This document shows, piece after piece, positions 1-7,105 of a stretch of 12,520 bases of DNA. How positions within the stretch are numbered: the first letter of the stretch is position 1; the number at the start of each line of letters is the position of its first letter. A model generated the notes under the pieces. The model did no database searches. It had not been told where the DNA came from and saw only the letters and a program-made list of their open reading frames with translations. The position numbers were made by a program, and so were the translations under genes. This DNA comes from Spirochaetia bacterium (GTDB lineage Bacteria; Spirochaetota; Spirochaetia; Treponematales; Breznakiellaceae): positions 1 to 12,520 of the forward strand of contig BNUW01000068.1 of assembly GCA_025997655.1 (NCBI GenBank), given 5' to 3'.

Positions 1-321
1 CCCTGCTCAAAGATAAAGAAAATCAACGGGGTAACCGGCTTTGTAGGTACCCCGGCGGATAAGAAGCCCCAGCCCCTGACCGGGGACGAGGCCCGGGGAC
101 TTTTGCAGAAATCCGGGGAAATCAAGGGTGAACGCCCGGTCCGCGCCCGGCAGAGTTTTACCCCCGGCGAACCGGTTAAGATCATTGATGGTCCCTTTGA
201 GTCCTTTACGGGTACCATCGAAGAGGTCAACCAGGAAAAGAACAAGCTTAAAGTTATGGTTGGGATATTCGGCCGTAACACACCGGTGGAGGTTGACATC
301 CTCCAGGTGGAGAAGGTATAG
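1..321 (+). CDS. nusG: NusG transcription elongation/termination factor (3' part, 5' end outside window)
   Basis: NusG binds the RNA polymerase clamp, affects pausing, and links polymerase to Rho or the ribosome. Only the last 106 codons are present; the frame is open from base 1, so the start lies upstream. The sequence first gives the end of the NGN domain and linker (INGVTGFVG, then a PxPL segment), which is a NusG signature. From about base 157 it gives the C-terminal KOW domain, with GEPVKIIDGPF, FTGTIEEVN and the ending FGRNTPVEVDILQVEKV. The stop is TAG at 319-321. An internal TTG at 103 is not the start, because homology continues upstream of it. rplK follows after 65 nt, the usual gene order. 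The identification is firm. Confidence 0.97.
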   Translation, partial: PCSKIKKINGVTGFVGTPADKKPQPLTGDEARGLLQKSGEIKGERPVRARQSFTPGEPVKIIDGPFESFTGTIEEVNQEKNKLKVMVGIFGRNTPVEVDILQVEKV

Positions 322-336
322 CGGACTTTAAGTCCG
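322..336 (+). promoter_or_regulatory. Short hairpin directly after the nusG stop
   Basis: CGGACT (322-327) and AGTCCG (331-336) form a perfect 6-bp stem with a 3-nt loop, beginning at the base after the nusG stop. No U-tract follows, so it is not a standard intrinsic terminator. It may mark an mRNA processing site or protect the 3' end of the nusG message, or it may simply stack on the next structure. The role is inference. Confidence 0.4.
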
Positions 337-339
337 AGC

Positions 340-374
340 GTGGGAGTTTCCTTCACCGGAAACGATAGAACCAC
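340..374 (+). promoter_or_regulatory. Probable ribosomal protein L1 autoregulatory site in the rplK leader
   Basis: GTGG (340-343) pairs with CCAC (371-374). Inside are GA (344-345), a perfect 6-bp helix GTTTCC (346-351)/GGAAAC (358-363) closed by TTCACC, and a one-sided bulge GATAGAA (364-370). The plan stem-GA-helix-(GA...AA)-stem is that of the L1 site in 23S rRNA and in known L1-repressed mRNAs. The structure ends right against the rplK Shine-Dalgarno AAAGGAG (375-381), so L1 binding could block initiation on rplK and, by coupling, on rplA. The pairing is seen in the sequence; L1 feedback on the L11-L1 operon is established in E. coli; its action here is inferred. Confidence 0.7.
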
Positions 375-386
375 AAAGGAGTTTTC

Positions 387-818
387 ATGGCAAAGAAAAA
401 GATTGCCACCCTCATCAAGTTGCAGTGCCCTGCGGGAAAGGCCACACCGGCCCCGCCCGTAGGACCTGCCCTGGGACCCCACGGGGTCAGCGCGCCTCAG
501 TTCGTCCAGCAGTTTAACGACAAGACGAAAACCATGGAGCCTGGGCTTATCATACCGGTGGTCATCACCGTGTATACCGACAAGTCCTTCACCTTCATCC
601 TCAAGACCCCCCCTGCGTCGGTCCTGATCAAGAAGGCCATCGGCCTGGAAAAGGGGTCTGCAGAGTCCCACAAGGTCAAGGTCGGGAAGCTGCCAAAGGC
701 CAAGTGCGAGGAAATCGCCAAGCTGAAGATGCCGGACCTGTCCGCCAATGATGTGGCAGGGGCCATGCGGATCATCGCCGGGACCGCCCGGTCCATGGGT
801 GTGGAGGTGGAAAAATGA
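387..818 (+). CDS. rplK: 50S ribosomal protein L11
   Basis: L11 (143 aa, the usual length) binds the GTPase-associated centre of 23S rRNA at the base of the L7/L12 stalk and takes part in factor binding and in the stringent response. The N-terminal domain shows [20 protein letters not shown], with the proline-rich turn typical of the family, then [13 protein letters not shown]. The C-terminal RNA-binding domain includes [17 protein letters not shown] and ends [19 protein letters not shown]. The start ATG at 387 has the Shine-Dalgarno AAAGGAG at 375-381, five bases away. The stop TGA overlaps the rplA start in an ATGA, so the two are translationally coupled. A probable L1 feedback site lies immediately upstream. 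Confidence 0.99.
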   Translation: MAKKKIATLIKLQCPAGKATPAPPVGPALGPHGVSAPQFVQQFNDKTKTMEPGLIIPVVITVYTDKSFTFILKTPPASVLIKKAIGLEKGSAESHKVKVGKLPKAKCEEIAKLKMPDLSANDVAGAMRIIAGTARSMGVEVEK

Positions 819-1495
819 GCCGGGGAAAAAAATACGTCGAAAGCTTGAAAAAGTACGATGCTGCGGCATCCTATCCCTTGAAAGAGGCGGTAGACAAGGT
901 AAAGACCCTGGCTTTTGCCAAATTTGATGAAACCGTGGATCTTTCGGTGAAGCTTAACCTGAAAAAGAGCCAGTCCGTCCGGGATACGGTGGTGCTTCCC
1001 CATCAGTTCCATGCCGAAAAGCGGATCCTGGTGTTCTGCAAGGCGGAAAAAGAGAAGGAAGCCCAGGATGCGGGGGCCACCTATGTGGGCGCCGAGGACC
1101 TGATCGAAAAAATCAAGGGGGGCTGGCTGGACTTTGATGTTGCGGTGGCCACCCCGGATATGATGAAGGACGTGGGCAAGCTCGGTATGGTCCTGGGCCG
1201 CCGGGGCCTTATGCCCAACCCCAAGACCGGCACCGTAACCTTTGACCTCAAGGGCGCCCTGTCTGAGCTGAAAAAAGGCCGGGTAGAATTCCGGGCCGAC
1301 AAGACCGGCGTGGTACACCTGGCGGTGGGCAAGGTTTCCATGGACGCCGAAAAGCTCGCCGAAAACGTCCGGGCGGTGGTTGCCGAAGTTAAACGGAAAC
1401 GCCCCGCAGATGCCAAGGGTGAATTTGTGAACACCGTGTCGGTGTCCTCCACCATGGGCCCCGGTGTGTGGGTCGCAATCAAGGATGAGGAGTAA
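815..1495 (+). CDS. rplA: 50S ribosomal protein L1
   Basis: L1 (226 aa, normal length) forms the mobile L1 stalk near the E site, moves deacylated tRNA, and in many bacteria represses its own operon. The sequence shows the family core [26 protein letters not shown] (residues 127-142) and the ending [12 protein letters not shown]. Two spots differ from the common bacterial form as I recall it: LGPRG is LGRRG (Arg129), and the LPHGTGK loop reads LPHQFHAEK (61-69). These may be normal for spirochaetes. The start ATG at 815 overlaps the rplK stop by 4 nt and is preceded by GGAGG within rplK. rplJ begins 3 nt after the TAA stop. Confidence 0.99.
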   Translation: MSRGKKYVESLKKYDAAASYPLKEAVDKVKTLAFAKFDETVDLSVKLNLKKSQSVRDTVVLPHQFHAEKRILVFCKAEKEKEAQDAGATYVGAEDLIEKIKGGWLDFDVAVATPDMMKDVGKLGMVLGRRGLMPNPKTGTVTFDLKGALSELKKGRVEFRADKTGVVHLAVGKVSMDAEKLAENVRAVVAEVKRKRPADAKGEFVNTVSVSSTMGPGVWVAIKDEE

Positions 1496-1498
1496 AAA

Positions 1499-2056
1499 AT
1501 GGCAATTGTTGCGAAAAAGATACAGGATGCCAAGACCACGGCCATAGCCGAACTGAAGGCGGACTTCTCTGCCGGTGAAGCCCCGGATTTTATCTTTACC
1601 GATTACCGGGGGCTTACGGTGGAGCAGATCACCAATTTACGGAAAAACCTGCGGGCTAAGGACGCCAAATTCAAGGTGATAAAGAACAACTTTGCCCGGA
1701 TTGCATTTGAGCAGCTTTCTGCCCCCGGCGAAGTGGCTTCATACCTCTCCGGCCCCACGGCGGTGGCCATTGCCCCCAGGGATGCCAACGAGGTAGCCAA
1801 GGTCCTGCTGGATTTTGTCAAGGAAGCCCCGACGCTGAACGTAAAGGGCGGCCTGGTGGGCAACACGGTCTACGATGCCAAGCAGATTGCGGCTTTCTCC
1901 AAACTGCCCGGACGGCTGGAACTTATCTCCATGCTCATGTCGGTGATGAACGGCCCGGCCCGGAATCTTGCGGCGGCGCTCAACGATGTCAACGCACGGC
2001 TGGTGCGGACCATCAAGGCGGTGGGGGATAAGAAGGCCGAAAGCGGCGCGGAATAG
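1499..2056 (+). CDS. rplJ: 50S ribosomal protein L10
   Basis: L10 (185 aa) anchors the L7/L12 dimers on the ribosome and binds 23S rRNA next to L11. The N-terminal globular domain is clear: a [19 protein letters not shown] segment near residues 34-52, then [14 protein letters not shown] and [11 protein letters not shown]. The C-terminal helix that carries L7/L12 dimers is the region around [19 protein letters not shown], followed by a polar tail. The Shine-Dalgarno GAGGAG (1487-1492) lies in the end of rplA, and the ATG is at 1499. With only 3 nt before it there is no room for the L10 leader found in front of rplJ in E. coli or Bacillus. Any L10 feedback would have to act elsewhere, perhaps in the 203-nt gap that follows. 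Confidence 0.98.
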   Translation: MAIVAKKIQDAKTTAIAELKADFSAGEAPDFIFTDYRGLTVEQITNLRKNLRAKDAKFKVIKNNFARIAFEQLSAPGEVASYLSGPTAVAIAPRDANEVAKVLLDFVKEAPTLNVKGGLVGNTVYDAKQIAAFSKLPGRLELISMLMSVMNGPARNLAAALNDVNARLVRTIKAVGDKKAESGAE

Positions 2057-2068
2057 GAAAAGGAATTT

Positions 2069-2144
2069 AACCGCAAAGGAGGCGCCAAAGGCGACGAAGG
2101 AAGGAAATTGGTAACCCTTAGTCGCCTTAGTCGCTTTCGCGGTT
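2069..2144 (+). repeat. Imperfect inverted repeat (aaccgcaaag-type hairpin element) between rplJ and rplL
   Basis: The left arm starts AACCGCAAAGGAGG at 2069 and runs to 2100. The right arm (2116-2144) is, on the opposite strand, AACCGCGAAAGCGACTAAGG followed by CGACTAAGG. The arms match except for an indel of a few bases and single mismatches, around a 15-nt loop (2101-2115). Within the arms a roughly 9-base purine-rich unit repeats (GGCGCCAAA, GGCGACGAA; opposite strand GCGACTAAG twice). Such arrays recur between genes in many environmental bacterial genomes and behave like small interspersed repeats. The transcript would fold into a long hairpin, which could affect mRNA stability or processing just before rplL. 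The pairing is seen; mobility and role are inferred. Confidence 0.65.
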
Positions 2145-2213
2145 TTAATCTTCCCGTCAGGCTTCGATTGTAGTTTGCCGTTCCTGTCGGGATTTACCGG
2201 GTAATACCGGAAG

Positions 2214-2245
2214 CACATCCGTATGGGTGTGTTAGTTGGTTTTTT
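2214..2245 (+). promoter_or_regulatory. Hairpin and U-rich stretch in the rplL leader
   Basis: CACATCC (2214-2220) pairs with GGGTGTG (2225-2231) around a GTAT loop; all seven pairs form in RNA, counting one G-U. A T-rich stretch ends in six T (2240-2245), immediately before the rplL Shine-Dalgarno GAGGAGAAG (2246-2254). The T-run starts 8 bases after the stem, so a classical terminator is doubtful. A weak attenuator, or a structure that keeps the rplL ribosome-binding site open, is more likely. Upstream, CCCGTCAGG (2154-2162) and CCTGTCGGG (2183-2191) could form another, nearly perfect stem. Confidence 0.4.
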
Positions 2246-2259
2246 GAGGAGAAGATAAT

Positions 2260-2646
2260 ATGGCGCTTTCTACAGATGAGATTTTGAACGCGATTAGTGA
2301 AATGACCGTTCTCCAGGTGTCCGAACTGGTTAAGGCCATGGAGGAAAAGTTTGGTGTTTCCGCCGCTGCACCTGTTGCGGTCGCAGTCGCCGGCGGCGCG
2401 GGCGCTGCTCCTGCCGAAGCTGCGGAGGAGCAGACGGAATTCAATGTTATTCTTAAGGCCTATGCAGATGACAAGAAAATTGCGGTTATCAAGGAGGTCC
2501 GGGCGGTGACCGGTCTTGGCCTTAAGGAAGCAAAGGATCTTGTTGAGGGCGCTCCCAAGCCCCTTAAGGAGAATGTTTCCAAGGATGAGGCCGCTAAGAT
2601 TAAGGAACAGGTCACTGCCGCCGGCGGTACGGTTGAAGTTCAGTAA
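2260..2646 (+). CDS. rplL: 50S ribosomal protein L7/L12
   Basis: L7/L12 (128 aa) is the multicopy stalk protein that recruits and activates the translational GTPases. The three usual parts are visible: the N-terminal dimerisation and L10-binding helices (residues 1-33, [20 protein letters not shown]), an Ala/Gly/Val-rich hinge (about 34-58), and the globular C-terminal domain (59-128). The latter has the factor-binding helices [20 protein letters not shown] and ends [12 protein letters not shown] 2260 has a strong Shine-Dalgarno, GAGGAGAAG. Its own leader of about 200 nt sets it apart from the tightly packed genes upstream, which fits the need for several L12 copies per ribosome. rpoB follows after 83 nt that contain an attenuator-like hairpin. 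Confidence 0.99.
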   Translation: MALSTDEILNAISEMTVLQVSELVKAMEEKFGVSAAAPVAVAVAGGAGAAPAEAAEEQTEFNVILKAYADDKKIAVIKEVRAVTGLGLKEAKDLVEGAPKPLKENVSKDEAAKIKEQVTAAGGTVEVQ

Positions 2647-2677
2647 GGTATTTGAAAAAACACCTTTTTTCTCGGTG

Positions 2678-2716
2678 AGGCTTCCGGCTTTTTTGCCGGG
2701 GCCTTGCTTTGTTTTC
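2678..2716 (+). terminator. Attenuator-like hairpin between rplL and rpoB
   Basis: AGGC-TT-CCGGC (2678-2688) pairs with GCCGG-G-GCCT (2695-2704) around a loop of six T, giving 5 bp plus 4 bp with a small internal loop. A T-rich tail (2704-2715, TTGCTTTGTTTT) follows and ends just before the rpoB Shine-Dalgarno. This has the form of a leaky intrinsic terminator. It lies where E. coli has its partial rplL-rpoB attenuator, which lets fewer polymerases reach rpoBC than the ribosomal protein genes. Upstream, AAAAAA-CACC-TTTTTT (2655-2670) and CACC (2661-2664)/GGTG (2674-2677) offer competing small stems. Partial termination here is inferred. Confidence 0.6.
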
Positions 2717-2729
2717 AGGGGGTAAACGC

Positions 2730-5700
2730 ATGGTAAAGGCAAAGGCAATCACAAAACGCACATACATCGGAAAGGACATACAGGATGTGATGGAACTTCC
2801 GGATCTTATTGACATCCAGACCTGTTCCTATGAACGGTTTCTCCAAAGAGAACGGCTTCGGGCGAAGGAAACGCCGGCGGAACAGGGACTCCAGGAGGTG
2901 TTCAAAAACACCTTTCCCATCGAAAGTCCCAACGGTGATATGACCCTGGAATTTGCGTACTATACCCTGGACGAGGGGGGTATCAAGTTTTCCGAGCTGG
3001 CCTGCAAGGAAAAGGGCTTGACCTATGCGGTGCCCCTGAAAGCCCGGATCAACCTGATTTTCCAGCAGACCGGCGAAATCCGTCAGAAGGACATCTATAT
3101 GGGTGATCTCCCGATCATGACCGAACGGGGCACCTTTATCATAAACGGCGCGGAACGGGTGGTAGTTTCCCAGATTCACCGCTCCCCGGGCGTTATTTTC
3201 AGCCATGAGAAGGGCATCTATTCCTCCCGGATTATCCCCTACCGGGGTTCCTGGCTGGAGTTTGAGATTGACCAGAAACGGGAACTGATCTTCGCTAAGA
3301 TCGACCGGAAAAAGCGTATCCTGGGGACCGTCTTCCTTCGGGCTCTGGGCTATGAGACCCGGGAGGACATCATCCGGGCTTTCTACAAGACTGAAACATT
3401 GGACGTAAAGGATGACCGGGAAACCCGGGAAAACTTTTCCGGGAGGATCCTCGCCAAGCCGGTAATCGTTGATGGCGGGGAAGGGGAGGAGCCGAAAAAG
3501 CTCTACCGGGCGGGAGAAAAATTGCACCCCCACAACATCGATGAACTGCTCAGTAACGGCGTGGGCGCCGTGGAGGTCATAAACTTTGAGGATAAGGACT
3601 CCCTGAACTCCCCTATGCTGATCAACTGCTTTGAGCGGGAGGAGGTCAAGTTTGTGAAGGAGGACCCCTCCCGGGACGAACCTTCCAAGGATGACGCCCT
3701 CTCCAATGTCTACTCCGTACTGATGCCCGGAGAATCCATCACCGTTGATGCCGCCGAGAAGGACCTCCTGGGGATGTTCTTTACCAGCAGGCGCTACGAC
3801 CTGGGTAAGGTGGGCCGCTACAAGCTGAACAAGAAATTCCTCCATGAGCCCCCCCTTGAGGAATTTACCCTGACCAAACCGGACATCATTGAAACCATGA
3901 AGTTCCTGATCAAGGTCTATGTGGGGGATGAAAACATTGACGATATTGACCATCTGGGCAATCGGCGGGTGCGCTCCGTGGGGGAACTGATGGCCAACGC
4001 CATGAAGACCGCTTTCAGCCGCATGGAACGGATAGCGAAGGAACGGATGAGCCTGAAAGAGACGGACACCATTAAGCCCCAGGACTTAATTTCCATCAAG
4101 CCCGTGGTGGCGGCGATCAAGGAATTCTACGGTTCCAGCCAGCTTTCCCAGTTCATGGATCAGGTAAACCCCCTGGCGGAACTGACCCACAAGCGGCGGC
4201 TCAACGCATTAGGCCCCGGCGGCCTGTCCCGTGACCGGGCGGGTTTTGAAGTGCGGGATGTCCACTACACCCACTACGGCCGCATGTGCCCCATTGAAAC
4301 CCCGGAAGGGCCGAACATCGGCCTTATCGTGTCCCTGGCCAACTATACCCGGGTTAACGAATACGGCTTCCTGGAGACCCCCTATCGGAAGGTGTCCGAC
4401 GGGGTAGCCACCGGAAATGTTGAATACCTTTCCGCCATGGATGAAGACCGTTACTATATCGCCCAGGCATCGGCAAAACTTACTACCGGCGGCCGCTTTG
4501 CGGAGGAGCAGATTTCCTGCCGCCGTCAGGGGGACTATACCACCAGGGCTGCCGGGGATATTCAGTACATGGATGTTTCCCCCAAGCAGATCATCTCGGT
4601 GTCCGCCTCCCTGATCCCCTTCCTGGAACACGACGACGCCAACCGCGCCTTGATGGGTTCCAACATGCAGCGTCAGGCGGTACCCCTGGTATTCCCCGAA
4701 GCCCCCCGGGTGGGAACCGGTATGGAAGGCAAATGCGCCTACGACTCCGGCGTATTGGCCAAAGCCCGGCGAGCCGGTACCGTGGTGCGGGTTACCTCCC
4801 ACGTCATCATCATTAAACCCGATGCGGGCGGGAAAAACGCCGCCAAGATTCCGGAAACCAACGCCGAGGGCCTGGATGAATACCGGCTGGTAAAGTTCCA
4901 GCGGACCAACCAGGATACCTGCTACAACCAAAGGCCGGTGGTCAAGGTTGGGGAGAAAATTGATGCCGGTCAGGTTATTGCGGATGGTCCTGCCACCCGG
5001 TATGGGGAACTGGCCCTGGGGCGGAATGTCCTGGTGGGCTTTATGCCCTGGAACGGGTACAACTACGAAGACTCGATACTCATTTCGGAGCGGGTGGTGA
5101 AGGACGATATGTTCACTTCCATCCATATAAAAGAGTTTATCACCGAGGTTCGGGAGACCAAGCTGGGGCCGGAGAAGATTCAACGGGATATACCCAACAC
5201 CTCCGAGAAGAGCCTGGACAGCCTGGACGCCGAAGGGATCATCCGGGTGGGGGCCAAGGTCCGCGCCGGGGACATCCTGGTCGGCAAGACCACCCCCAAG
5301 AGCGAAACCGAAACTACCCCGGAGTTCAAGCTCCTCAACTCAATATTCGGCGAGAAGGCCAAGGAAGTGCGGGATTCCAGCCTCCGGGTGCCCCACGGCA
5401 TTGAAGGGACCATCATTGACATTCAGCGCCTCAAGCGCAGTGAAGGTGACGACCTCAATCCGGGGGTGGATGAGGTAGTAAAAGTGTTGATCGCCACCAA
5501 ACGAAAGCTGCGTGAGGGTGATAAGATGGCGGGCCGCCACGGTAATAAAGGGGTGGTCGCACGGATACTGCCGGAAGAGGATATGCCCTACATGGAAGAT
5601 GGTACGCCCCTGGACCTGTGCTTAACACCCCTCGGCGTTCCGTCCCGTATGAATATCGGCCAGCTCCTGGAAACGGAATTGGGCTGGGCCGGAATCACCC

Positions 5701-6281
5701 TGAACGAGTGGTATTCGGCGCCGGTGTTCCAGTCCCCTTCCACCGAGCAAATTGGGGATAAATTGAAAGAGGCGGGGCTCTTGAATAAGGGTGATGAGAG
5801 GCTGCGAACCAAGACGGTGCTGCGTGACGGCAAGACCGGCATACCCTTTGTGAACCCCATTTTCTGCGGGGTCATCTACTTCCTCAAGCTCCACCACCTG
5901 GTGGACGACAAGATGCACGCCCGCAGCACCGGCCCCTATTCCCTGGTAACCCAACAGCCATTAGGCGGCAAGGCCCAGTTCGGCGGTCAGCGGCTCGGGG
6001 AAATGGAAGTGTGGGCGCTGGAAGCATACGGCGCGGCAAACACCTTACAGGAACTGCTGACCATCAAGTCCGATGACATGACGGGTCGGTCCAAGATATA
6101 CGAAGCCATCGTCAAAGGCGAACCTTCCACCACGGCGGGGATCCCCGAATCCTTCAACGTACTGGTACAGGAACTGCGGGGCTTGGCGCTGGACATGACC
6201 ATCTACGACGCCAAGAACAAACAGATACCGCTGACAGAGCGGGATGAGGAACTTATTACGAAGTCGGGGAGCAATTTCTAA
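2730..6281 (+). CDS. rpoB: DNA-directed RNA polymerase subunit beta
   Basis: Beta (1183 aa) forms one pincer and much of the active-site wall of RNA polymerase. Its length matches forms without the large E. coli insertions. Visible landmarks are the N-terminus [19 protein letters not shown], the rifampicin region (from [11 protein letters not shown] at residue 468 to ALGPGG), the [11 protein letters not shown] segment, the catalytic stretch [14 protein letters not shown] (Lys932 and Lys940), and the C-terminal switch/clamp region with [20 protein letters not shown]. Residue 492, equivalent to E. coli Ser531, is Asn (AAC at 4203-4205). The start is ATG 2730 with AGGGGG at 2717-2722; an in-frame TTG at 2709 lies inside the attenuator tail and is unlikely. 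The TAA stop overlaps the Shine-Dalgarno of the next small gene. Confidence 0.99.
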   Translation: MVKAKAITKRTYIGKDIQDVMELPDLIDIQTCSYERFLQRERLRAKETPAEQGLQEVFKNTFPIESPNGDMTLEFAYYTLDEGGIKFSELACKEKGLTYAVPLKARINLIFQQTGEIRQKDIYMGDLPIMTERGTFIINGAERVVVSQIHRSPGVIFSHEKGIYSSRIIPYRGSWLEFEIDQKRELIFAKIDRKKRILGTVFLRALGYETREDIIRAFYKTETLDVKDDRETRENFSGRILAKPVIVDGGEGEEPKKLYRAGEKLHPHNIDELLSNGVGAVEVINFEDKDSLNSPMLINCFEREEVKFVKEDPSRDEPSKDDALSNVYSVLMPGESITVDAAEKDLLGMFFTSRRYDLGKVGRYKLNKKFLHEPPLEEFTLTKPDIIETMKFLIKVYVGDENIDDIDHLGNRRVRSVGELMANAMKTAFSRMERIAKERMSLKETDTIKPQDLISIKPVVAAIKEFYGSSQLSQFMDQVNPLAELTHKRRLNALGPGGLSRDRAGFEVRDVHYTHYGRMCPIETPEGPNIGLIVSLANYTRVNEYGFLETPYRKVSDGVATGNVEYLSAMDEDRYYIAQASAKLTTGGRFAEEQISCRRQGDYTTRAAGDIQYMDVSPKQIISVSASLIPFLEHDDANRALMGSNMQRQAVPLVFPEAPRVGTGMEGKCAYDSGVLAKARRAGTVVRVTSHVIIIKPDAGGKNAAKIPETNAEGLDEYRLVKFQRTNQDTCYNQRPVVKVGEKIDAGQVIADGPATRYGELALGRNVLVGFMPWNGYNYEDSILISERVVKDDMFTSIHIKEFITEVRETKLGPEKIQRDIPNTSEKSLDSLDAEGIIRVGAKVRAGDILVGKTTPKSETETTPEFKLLNSIFGEKAKEVRDSSLRVPHGIEGTIIDIQRLKRSEGDDLNPGVDEVVKVLIATKRKLREGDKMAGRHGNKGVVARILPEEDMPYMEDGTPLDLCLTPLGVPSRMNIGQLLETELGWAGITLNEWYSAPVFQSPSTEQIGDKLKEAGLLNKGDERLRTKTVLRDGKTGIPFVNPIFCGVIYFLKLHHLVDDKMHARSTGPYSLVTQQPLGGKAQFGGQRLGEMEVWALEAYGAANTLQELLTIKSDDMTGRSKIYEAIVKGEPSTTAGIPESFNVLVQELRGLALDMTIYDAKNKQIPLTERDEELITKSGSNF

Positions 6282-6291
6282 GGAGGCTGCC

Positions 6292-6474
6292 ATGGATTTA
6301 AATTATTTTCAAAATGAAAAAGCACGGGAAGTGCATGGTCAGTTTCTTGACCTGCAGCCTCCAAATCCTTCGGACTCTCACAAAGAGGAAATGTTTAAAA
6401 CTTTGGATGAGGATGAGGTGCTTGCTTACATGATCGATTATGCCCGGAAGTGCATGGTAGCCCCGAAGGTTTGA
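6292..6474 (+). CDS. Unrecognised 60-aa protein inserted between rpoB and rpoC
   Basis: I do not recognise this protein. It is 60 aa, starts MDLNYFQNEKAREVHGQ, has a proline-containing middle (LQPPNPSDSHKEE) and ends in a likely acidic helix, TLDEDEVLAYMIDYARK. It has no signal peptide or membrane segment and would be a small cytosolic protein. The chosen start, ATG 6292, has a perfect Shine-Dalgarno AAGGAGG (6280-6286) that overlaps the rpoB stop, so it is coupled to rpoB. A longer frame from ATG 6244 overlaps rpoB without such a site. GC is about 41% by hand count over 6301-6420, well below rpoB and rpoC. The next gene follows after 19 nt. That it is translated is likely; its function, possibly linked to RNA polymerase, is inferred from position only. 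Confidence 0.75.
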   Translation: MDLNYFQNEKAREVHGQFLDLQPPNPSDSHKEEMFKTLDEDEVLAYMIDYARKCMVAPKV

Positions 6475-6482
6475 GTTTTGAT

Positions 6483-6496
6483 GGAGAAGTGAGTTG
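6483..6496 (+). promoter_or_regulatory. Ribosome-binding site and TTG start of the 202-aa gene
   Basis: GGAG at 6483-6486 lies 7 nt before TTG 6494-6496. An in-frame TGA at 6479-6481 rules out any start further upstream, and the next in-frame Met is residue 63, so TTG is the only good start for the full frame. A 3-codon ORF (ATG GAG AAG TGA, 6481-6492) spans the same Shine-Dalgarno. Weak start plus short competing ORF suggests low output compared with its neighbours (inference). Confidence 0.65.
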
Positions 6497-7102
6497 GATC
6501 TGAAATCAGTACTGTTAGACGATGTCTTATATGAATATATCGACGATGGGACGCTTCTTTATTCGAAGCGGGTGGATGAGCGGGTCGAGTATATCGTTGC
6601 GCAGGTTACGAGCATAACAGCGGGTATTGGGCTTGATACGGAGGGGCTGTTCATCGATCGGCTCGCTCTGTATCAGGCAATGCTCCGTTACTCCAGGGAT
6701 GTGTGGAGCTTTAAACGGGCTCATCATTGTTCCGGACTTCTCCAGATGGCCCAGTTACAGCGGGTTCTCCATGAAGGCAGTTACCGGGTAATGACGAAAG
6801 AACCGCATATCAACAAGCAGTTGGCGTTTATGGTTTATTGGCTTTCCATTATGCGGCCTTTCAGGCTTGATTATAAGAAGTTACCGAATGGGACAGCGCC
6901 TGAAATGATTAATATAACGCTTGTTTTCAATGAAATAATGACTATTACGCTGATACAGGGAATTATCCATCAGTGTCAATATGTTTTAAAAATAAAGGAA
7001 AAAGATAGTTTTTTCAGGGATTTAAGTTTCAGAAGGATTAACAGATCATCTTTGGAGTTCTTCTTTGAATTTCACATGGTCAAGCAAAATGATAAGGGGT
7101 AA
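6494..7102 (+). CDS. Unrecognised 202-aa protein inserted between rpoB and rpoC
   Basis: I do not recognise the family. The protein (202 aa from a TTG start) looks soluble and mostly helical. Residues 1-60 are acidic (LLDDVLYEYIDDG). The middle has HHCS at 78-81 next to a likely helix, GLLQMAQLQRVLHEG. Residues 139-163 are a hydrophobic/amphipathic stretch with no clear membrane span, and residues 171-195 are rich in Phe and Arg (FFRDLSFRRINR, EFFFEFHM), perhaps beta strands. It lies 19 nt after the 60-aa gene and 3 nt before rpoC, whose Shine-Dalgarno AAGGGG (7094-7099) is inside its end, so it is in the rpoBC message. GC falls to about 44% over 6541-7080 and about 29% over 6901-7080 by hand count, against about 62% in a sampled rpoC line. 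This suggests a fast-evolving or acquired gene. Function unknown. Confidence 0.85.
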   Translation: MDLKSVLLDDVLYEYIDDGTLLYSKRVDERVEYIVAQVTSITAGIGLDTEGLFIDRLALYQAMLRYSRDVWSFKRAHHCSGLLQMAQLQRVLHEGSYRVMTKEPHINKQLAFMVYWLSIMRPFRLDYKKLPNGTAPEMINITLVFNEIMTITLIQGIIHQCQYVLKIKEKDSFFRDLSFRRINRSSLEFFFEFHMVKQNDKG

Positions 7103-7105
7103 AAC

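Noticed and set aside
2652..2680. TTGAAA as a -35 box for an rpoB promoter
   Set aside because: No acceptable -10 hexamer at 16-18 bp; the region is better explained by the attenuator.
2709..2729. Upstream TTG start for rpoB
   Set aside because: It lies in the T-rich tail of the attenuator; ATG 2730 has a good Shine-Dalgarno and gives the normal N-terminus.
6244..6474. Longer version of the 60-aa gene starting at ATG 6244
   Set aside because: It overlaps rpoB by 38 nt and lacks a ribosome-binding site, while ATG 6292 has a perfect AAGGAGG.
6292..6510. The two inserted genes both begin MDL, suggesting duplication
   Set aside because: No similarity extends past the first residues.
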